A stretch of 64,000 nt of DNA from NCBI GenBank assembly GCA_022113835.1, contig JAILWY010000009.1, positions 1,463,501-1,527,500 on the forward strand. Reading direction: 5' to 3'. Source of the DNA: Atopsyche davidsoni (Eukaryota > Arthropoda > Insecta > Trichoptera > Hydrobiosidae). Each line of letters starts with the position of its first letter. Positions within the stretch are counted from its first letter, which is position 1. The translations under genes and the position numbers were made by a program. Shown here piece after piece: positions 48,901-57,900 of this stretch. Below the pieces are notes generated by a model. It ran no database searches. It saw only the letters and a program-made list of their open reading frames with translations, and was not told where the DNA came from.

Positions 48901-51900
48901 TTAAACAATTTTTTGTATAAATGATTAATCCTACCTGATATATCCTCGAAATACAATAAAATAAACATCACTCACAATGTGACAGCTGCGAGATATAGTT
49001 CAAAGTAAACAAACATTACATTAACATGAGCAATCGTAGTGCAATATATTGAAAGTAAACATAATAATAAGTCGACAAAATATAAAGTCATATTCGCGTG
49101 GAAGAATTGAAATTCAACCCAAAATTAATGCAATATTTTAGAGGTGATAGTGAATACGTGCATAGCATCTCTGATACTAAAAAAAACATCGATGAAAAGA
49201 TGTTTACCGAAATGCAGCTACAATCCACGTAATGCGATTTATCGATAAGCAGATAAGAAATTGCAAATGAATGCAAAGCTAGAGGAAAAATTCGGCAATT
49301 TTTGCGTCACTCATAAAAATATACCGAGAAATCCACGTCAGCAGCGCTGCACCACCGTCGATCCAAAAATAACAGTAAGCACCGCTACATTGTGACCAAT
49401 AACAATTTATCCTCTATTATAATTGACAGCAATGGAGTATCAATATCAATAATACAATTTATATGCAAACGAAAGATCAACCGGGTTGTAAAAATGCTGG
49501 CGGTGGAGATAATGAAATTCCGGCTCCTGGACGACCGCCAGCGGGAGACGCCGGCCTTTTTTTGATTGGCTTGAAGATTGGTTTGACCGCTGCGCCGCGC
49601 ACTTCCTCACCTCCTCACCTCCTCACCTCCCGGAGACACACTGACACGGATCCTCGCCAATTTTTCAATCGTTAAGTCATAATGTTTGTTTGTGTAATAC
49701 GAGGTGATCTCATTATTACCGCACCGTGTATTACACTCGAGCGTGCCCGCTACCGTTTAATCACTGCTCGATAAAACACCAAACCGGGTGGGCTTTTTTT
49801 TTTTAGAGATCAGTCTTTCGGTTAAATAATTTTGCATTTTTTTTTCGATCCCACAGCAGATTGATTTGAGTTGGAAAATTTATAAAATTCATGAAATTTT
49901 TACTGCAATTTTCACCACAGAGGTTCTGCATTGCTAGAATATATATGATTGTTTGAAGTAAGTTATCGGTCTAAAAACCGTAGCACCTTTGTAGCATCAA
50001 AAAAATTGCTTGTATTTCAGGGTAAAGAAGTGATAGGGGTATATTTTTTCATGACATACTAATTGGGTGCTGAAATCATGCAATTTGACTCTTTTATTTG
50101 TGGCCTATTTATTGACTACGCCACATTATTGATATACATGACAGCTGATAATACTGATTCTGTTGTAATTATTAAGATAAAATCGTAAGTATGACCAAAT
50201 GTTATTAAAATTACAAATAATAACTGGGCTCTAAATCCGTTTTTCCCATATTGCCTTTCTCACATAATTACATCAGACTATATCAACTACATCAATAAAG
50301 AAGTTTAGGTTTTTACACCTTTCGTTAGCCAAGTGACTGATATCACTGGGGGTTTTTGTGTTAGGGGGGAGAGAAGAAAATAGACTGTGGTGGTAGAGAC
50401 GCTGGGAAATTTCTTTTGGTCGAGACAATCTCGCAGTCGAGGAGTTTAGTTGATAGTAAGGTTTTGAACTAAGTGGCAAATGCGATAAATTAGCTTAACA
50501 CACTAAAGGCGGGGCGGGTACTAGTACCCGTTTCGCGGATTGCTGTCTAAAAGCGGGGCGCGTATTAATACCTTTTTGAATGTGTTTACTCTAAAGGCGG
50601 CAGGTGGTCATTTTACTCTTTAGGTTAACAGCTCGTAATGTTTGTTTAGACTCGTCAACGTTACTTCTACCAATACTGTCCATTGATTCTGAACAAAGTG
50701 ATAATGAAGAAGTGGAGTGGTCTGAGAATGATAAGCCTCCAATTTTTAGGACAAAGTGGTGTTGTTGTAATGCCAAGTAATCCGCAAAGTGGTTCAACTT
50801 TTTATAGGAAACGATTTATTTGACTACATGCAAATCAAAGAGTGTATAGACTAGATTTCACACGTGCAATTTTATGCGAATTTTGTCCGCATCGCACATC
50901 AGTTTAGTCAATTTGTTTACCCGCTTAAAATATAAATATAATATAAGCTATTGTGTAACAATAACATTTAATTTATCAACAAAAATCTCATAATTAACTC
51001 GGAGTTGCCAAACGGAAGAAAAATAATCAAAGAGTGTATAGACTAGATTTCGCACGCGCAATTTTACTCGAATTTTGCCCGCTACGCACATAAGTTTAGT
51101 CAATTTGGTCACCCGCTTAAAGTGTGTTTAATATTGTGATAGAATGATTATCGAGATCGTCAGATCTGTCGGCTTCGGCACACCTGAGCTGGGGTCGGGC
51201 CGGAGGAGCCGCTCGAGGCGTGGAACAAGGAAGTGGACCAGCACTCTAAAGTACCGGCCGGCCCGGTGCACGTCCAGCGGTCGCTCACAGGAAGACGCCA
51301 ATTCAGCATCCACCAACTTGGCTATCTTCAGCGAGACGACCAGCGCCACATTATCCAATTATTCGACACGTTTAAGAATTGCTGCATTTGAAACGGCAGC
51401 ATTTCCGCGCTGGCCCCGACCACATGTTGCCGTTACAAAAAATATCATAAATTTTATTCGAATGAAGATAATTTTCAGAGATTTCATTTTTAGTCAAAGA
51501 AGAAAACTACAAATTATAAATTCACCAATATAGGTCATATAGCCAAGGGCTTCTTCAGTCAGAATGAGTATCAAGAAGATGTCTATTTTTTGGATTGAAC
51601 GTCAATCAGATGCGTATTTATTACCCATTACGGGTTTATTATAATTGGAAATATTGGTTGGCCTGGGCACATTGGTTCATATGTAGAGTATGATTGTTAA
51701 AAATTCTCGATTCGTTAGTACAAGGGTCAGTACACCGGCCATGTAAGCCTGGGGATGTGGGTTCAAATCCCACACAAATCACGATTATATTTTTCTGAGA
51801 ATTTCTTTAATCATTTTCTATGTGTGAACTAATGTGATCTCTCAAGAAGCTCAAAATCAAAAATTCATGTAATCTCCTTGAATTTTCGCTTTTAATATTA

Positions 51901-54900
51901 TTTATTATTAATTTTAAAATATGCCTAGTGTTAAATGAACAAGTCGTTATTATTGAGCAAGGAATGTTCATTTAGGAATGCCTGTTTTTTTCTCGTGAGA
52001 AAACATTTTGACAACCTGTCAATTTTACATTCATACATAAATAATGTTGAATCACAATTGTTTTTGGAGTTCGGACGTGCATGCAGCGCAGTTCTGGCTC
52101 GTGAAAAAATTCCCAGTCAGCAAAATTAGCAAATAATGGAAAAATAAAAATTAAAAGGGGACGCATTTTTATATTTTATAAAATAAGGTTGTTTTAAGCA
52201 ATCAAATTAAAAAAAAAATAGAAATTTTAAAAGCAGCGCTGTTTTGAAATTACGTTTATAGTAAATATAGAATTTAAAAAATACATATTTTTTTTATTCC
52301 TTTACTACAAAAATAGCATTAATTATATACTTATTATTTTTTAACGCTTTATCTAACAATAAAAACACGGTTTAAGAAATTTAGAAAATAAATAATACAA
52401 ATGTGGTTGAATTTTTAAAGAGAAATTTAGACAAATTTCACATTAATTAAAATGAATGCAAATTTAGTATAATTCGACTGAAAAACGACAAGTAAACTTT
52501 TGAATGTAATAAAAAGCAATATATATGTCACTTTCAGTATTAATTTCCAGAAGTCTTGTTAAAAAAAATGTACATGAAATTAACAGTGATTCAACTTTCA
52601 GATATTAAAGCACAGATGGGCGTAAATCAAACAGAACATTCATAAAATTAAAGCGACAATTGACTTATGCAAATCACATTCTTAATTGTAAATCACGTAT
52701 TGCCGAATTTGCAGAAGGCAGAATATTTTCAGACCAGATAAACGATATCGGTGTGGTAATGGTAGATCAAATATCACGTTTCGAAATTCGCCGGGTCTTG
52801 AAGAAGTCCACGAACAGAAAAGGATTTACTCGAAAAGAGATCTCAAACTGATGACAAAAAGCTGTTGATTGGATTCATTTGCTGTGTTAGGATTATTAGC
52901 ACAGAGGTATATTCGATATTATGCATCATATGACAATGATGATGACTTACCGAGCCACCAGGCGCCGACCCACCGCGGGTCCGAGGGGGTGAGGCCGGGC
53001 GGGGCCGTGAGGTCCGCGTACACGCGCGTGCAGAACGACCCCAGGATGAACCCCCCTGCAGGACCCACGATCCGCACCCCTATTGTGATGGCTGGAACAA
53101 GCATAAACAAATGTTAAAACAACTCTCCGAGAACACTCAAACAGGGACTTGGAATGAACTTAGCGCTTTTACTTAAATAATCACAATAACATTGACTGAA
53201 AATACTGTTCAATTTCAAATGATCGAGTCTTCTAACTAATCAATATAAAAAGCTTGGTTTAAAAAGCAATAAAAAATATTGGTTGGCCTGGGCACATCGG
53301 TTCATATGTAGAGTATTATTGTTAAAAATTCTCGATAAGCGGAAGTGATTCGTTAGTACAAGGGTTAGTACACCGGCCATGTAAGCCAGGGGATGTGGAT
53401 TCAAATCCCACACAAATCACGATGGTATTTTTCTGAGAGTTTCTTTAAATCATCTTCTATGTATGAACTAATGTGCCTAATCATATTAGTAATAATATAA
53501 AAAGCCTCATATAACGAATTATTATAAAAATATAGGTTTTCTATGTGTGTTAATATTAATAAAAATACACTTTGAGATTGATTGTAAAAAAAATCAAACT
53601 AATCATTGGTTTAATAGCTATTTAGATATGCTCACTAAAGACAACTTAGTCGCTAAACATATAATACTTTCCAAATTACTTTGTATCGCATTTTAACGAA
53701 CGAGTAAAAGATGCCTACGTGTCTTATGCTTTAAATTTATTATGAGAATGTTTTATAAGTGTACATGTATGCAATGTCGTCCGTAGTATAATTCGATCAA
53801 TGACATTGGACTTTTATGTTTGTTTAATTATACGAGAAAACATTTGCACTAAATATTTACTTTATAAGTCATTTATTGATCAATAGCAATGCAAAGTAAC
53901 AATGATTTTTAAGAAACTATTTTAAAACTGGTATATTTATTTTGTTATGTGGTATAAATATTATAAATAAAAATACATTAGAATTCATAAGACATCTGGC
54001 ATTTATCACTGAGGCAATGATAGCTTGACGATGCTTCCACAGATCAAAAAGTTGTCATGTCTCAAAGATAAATGTCAGTAGTCTCGTAAGCTTGTTGGTT
54101 TTATTTATTTAGGAAACAATTTATTCCTGAAACTGCTTTGCATATAATCAATTGATGCAATTTGAGTATGAGTAACTGCAGGTAATGATATGTATTAAAA
54201 TGGATCCATGCAATTAAAGTGCCGCGATTGGCCTGTGCAGTTTGCCTTTACCACAAAAGATAAAACACCCGCAACGAAGGGTTCAAATCGATTTTCGAAG
54301 AATCGCCGTGACGCTGTGTTTTCCAAGGCAAAGCATTCAAAGCGAGGATTACCTACTTAAAATAAAAGCGAATGACCTAACGTCTTTGAATAAAATGTCT
54401 TGCTACTGTTCGCCTGGTTGGTATTGGCTCAGCAATCAACATGCCTACCTGCGCAAATACAATTGTATTTATTCTGAATCATAGACAATGGCTTTGAATA
54501 ACGGCAAAACAGGTGTTAACTTCAGGTTTAAATATGTAAATTCACATTAAAGGGGACTATTTTACGTGAATTCTTTTAGTCACAAGTAAACGTTTGTTTT
54601 AGGATAAAGCAAAAGCCGATCCAAAGCTAGTATATTATGAAGTCTTGGTTTCATCTATACATATCTACGGAGTATTTTTGTGATTTTGTCACAACTGATA
54701 ACCGAATGATTATCATTCGGCGTCAAAAACGTCCTCTTCTGCGTTGTTTACTTTAAAAAAAAATAATTAAAGGGATACTATTTGGTAATTACAGTCGTAG
54801 TCGGAACAGCAGGCTGACGCTTCACGAAAGCGGCTAGCCTCCGGGCAGCTGACCAATTACCGATCGTCCAGAAACTGCATTGATTCGTTAGACGCGTTAA

Positions 54901-57900
54901 ACGATAATGTCGATATTATGCGGGAATGACATTCTGGATTGTCCCCGGCGTCAGAGGTCAGCGGGGCGGACCCGCACCGCGCCACCGCATTCGGAGCCAG
55001 AGCCCAACGCGCTACGACTAATCGCGACAACAAATCGTAACCCAACTGTGAAGTCATCCGTCACAAAACATCGTAATGAACCTGTTAATTTTGATCTCTC
55101 CCCTGAAAAAACCATGATCTGCCCAATCCTCCCACCAGAGAGGCACAAGCCTCTCCAGGTCATCCAAAATAAAATACTGCGCTGGGCACTCAATGCCCCG
55201 TGGTTCGTCCAAAATGCGCAACTCCACAGAGATACAAAAACGAAGACGATCCACGAGGTCATCAATGACCTCGCCTACTCCTTCCAAATCTCCACCCCCT
55301 TAGTCCCAAACCCATCGATCAGTTCCCTGCTATAACCTCGAGGACTGCCTCTTCAAAAAAAGGCCAAAAGCCATTCCCCCACCCCCTTCCCCTCCCATCC
55401 CATACCAAATAACCCCATGGTGACACAAGCCACCAAGCAAGTCTGAAGGCGTTAAGAAGAGCTACTCACTTTTTCTCTAGTCTAGTGTATTTGGCTTTAT
55501 CGGCGAAACAGGAAGATTTTCCTTCAGCGCCTTCAAAATAACTGGGTGACTTATGTCACCGTGGGGTTGGGTGGGTAGGGGGAGGGGGGATTATGGGGGT
55601 AAGGAGGATTTTGTGGGGGGGGGTGGCTTTTGGCCTTTTTTTTGGAGGCAGTCCTCGAGGTTGAACTCGAAGAAGGTGTTGATTGAGGGGTTTGGAACTA
55701 AGTGTGTGGAGATTTGGAAGGAGTATGCGAGGTCGATGACGACCTCTTGGATCGTTTTGGTGTTTCCGTGGAGCTGGGCATTTTGGATGAACCTCGGGGC
55801 ATTGAGTGCCTAGCGAAGCATTTTATTTTGAAAAGGCTTGTGTTTTTCAAATGTGATGTATCCCCAGATGGGGCAGGCGTAAGTGAGGAAACACACTTCT
55901 CCTGTTCCACCGAAAAAGCCACAAACATTAGATAGTTAAATTTTGAACGTCAAGTCGACCGTCGCTCGATCTACACACGCAATGACACAACTTGCTACCA
56001 GCCGATTTGCAATTGACCAATAGCGACCCTTTACGGGTATATATATATATTTTGATTAGTCAAAGTAAATAACACATAATATAACGCTATTGGCTAGTTA
56101 ACATTCAGTTATCGATTGTGTCTCAACAAGCGTAGAAGGCTTAAGTGATGAGGCTATTTCGAGGGGTGGTCCGCAAGGTGCCGCCTCGCAGGCCGCGATA
56201 AGCCACCAAGCTTCATAGCAAACACTCTTCACTTTTTATCAGCCTAATCAAACAGGACGAATCGGTCACCTCAGAGGGTATCAGCGGCCGGCTGGTGTGG
56301 TTGATCGCCCGTTATTAATTGTATATGTTCAATTACGATTATTTTATTTAAAAACTTTACTGAATACACAGGATTCTACAGAAATACCTATATAATATAA
56401 AAAACTAAAAAAAAGATTATAATTTATATACATAGTTAATACGAAAATAAAATTGTAATCTTGAAAATCGAGTTCGTTTTTTTATTATACTCATGATTTT
56501 ACGTCGATTCTCTTCTCTTTTCATAATATGGTAATTTTAATTTCGTAAAAAAAAAAACAAACACTCAAAGCCTATTTTAAAGCAATTCGTAAAACTCTCC
56601 ACGTTTTCAAATAATAAAAAAACAGAAAAATTGTAATAATTTATCGTTTTAGTAGTCATTTTGTTAGTCAACAAGCGATTGAAATTCTGATCAACGTGAA
56701 CGGAAACAGGAAATATAACGAAGTAGAAAACGTTTGTATTTGAGCAATGTGATATAAATAATAATATTGTACATTTAAAACAGATTTAGGAGTGCATATC
56801 TCCCATTTCTTTTCGAGATACACACATCTTAAAATTTATAAATCAAACTTAAAGTTGTATCAATCTCATTTTAAATGCCATGAGTTTTTTTCATTCTTTT
56901 AAAATACTCGTAGTAATCAGATTCTGTTTTTCCATTTTTTTACAATAAAACATGTTATTTAAAGTAAATTAAATATGCAAATATGTCAAGAAGTCAGTCT
57001 AGCTATCTTGGATTTATTTGCTTGAATAAATATCATAAAATATATATTCTCAGTGATATCTCTAAAATAAACACCGGCGTATGACTTCGCAAGTCCTCTG
57101 TATCACGTGTGATGTTATTTATATTCAACAAGTGATAGATTAAGACCGCAAATAAACTTTTCATTTCTTAACATCTCCGAGACTTAATCATATCGTTATC
57201 TGCTCCTATTTATATATTCTAAAAATAAAACTACATCAGTTACAGTCAAAGAAAGTAAGAACTAATTGCACATTTTCACGTGTGTTTTTCTACCGGTCCA
57301 GAAATTAGGAACGCCGTTTTTAAGTCATTTGTGACACAAAATCAAAAAACACGTAATCATATAATTATCCTATATCTTAAGAAAAAAATAACCTAAAATA
57401 ACATTCAATAGATTGTGTGCTTTCACTTGATATAACAAGGCAAATTGGCAGAGAGATAAACAGCCGAACACAGTCGCAGTTGATTTTTATCACAACCGCT
57501 TGCTGACCTATATAAATTTAATTTAAGCCTCGATTGACACAGAGTATAAATATTATTAAGGTAATCAAAGTTTGTAATATATCTCGTAGAAAATATACAA
57601 AAAAAGGGTCAATTTATTTATTTTATATTTAACTCGATTCGAGTACAGCATAAAACAATTCTTTTTTTTCAGTTTAAATTTTTTATTATTAAAGTCTATT
57701 TTCTACGTCGAAGGACCCGGGGATTCACTATACTATTTTCCCTTTAGAAAATCATGAACACTGACTCAGCATGAGTATATGCTCAGTGAAATGGTCGCCA
57801 ACCTCCTCTGAGGATAGGCACTTGATGATGAAGAATAAGGTTTAATTAAAGAATATTAAAAGTTTTCGCCAAATATAGTTATTATATAATTCATGATTCA

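Larger units (their letters stand above)
37297..52950 (-). other. Oatp74D intron 2 (15.7 kb), content overview
   Basis: No nested gene is supported. Items seen: a SINE-like head at 38178-38275, a GC-rich island at 38930-39180, an unrecognised block at 39500-40155, an imperfect tandem duplication at 40902-41185, and a Penelope-like remnant near 43.0 kb. Further items are a repeat at 45925-46090, a palindromic (AC)n/(GT)n at 47.2 kb, a C-rich minisatellite at 48.3 kb, a TC-rich minisatellite at 49.6 kb, the piggyBac-like element at 50.5 kb and a fold-back tRNA element at 51.7 kb. The remainder is AT-rich. Confidence 0.6.

Noticed and set aside
54907..55080. Upstream part of the 142-codon plus frame at 54907
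   Set aside because: Only the part from about 55080 matches the LINE tail. The upstream Arg/Pro-rich segment is a chance extension through a GC-rich patch.
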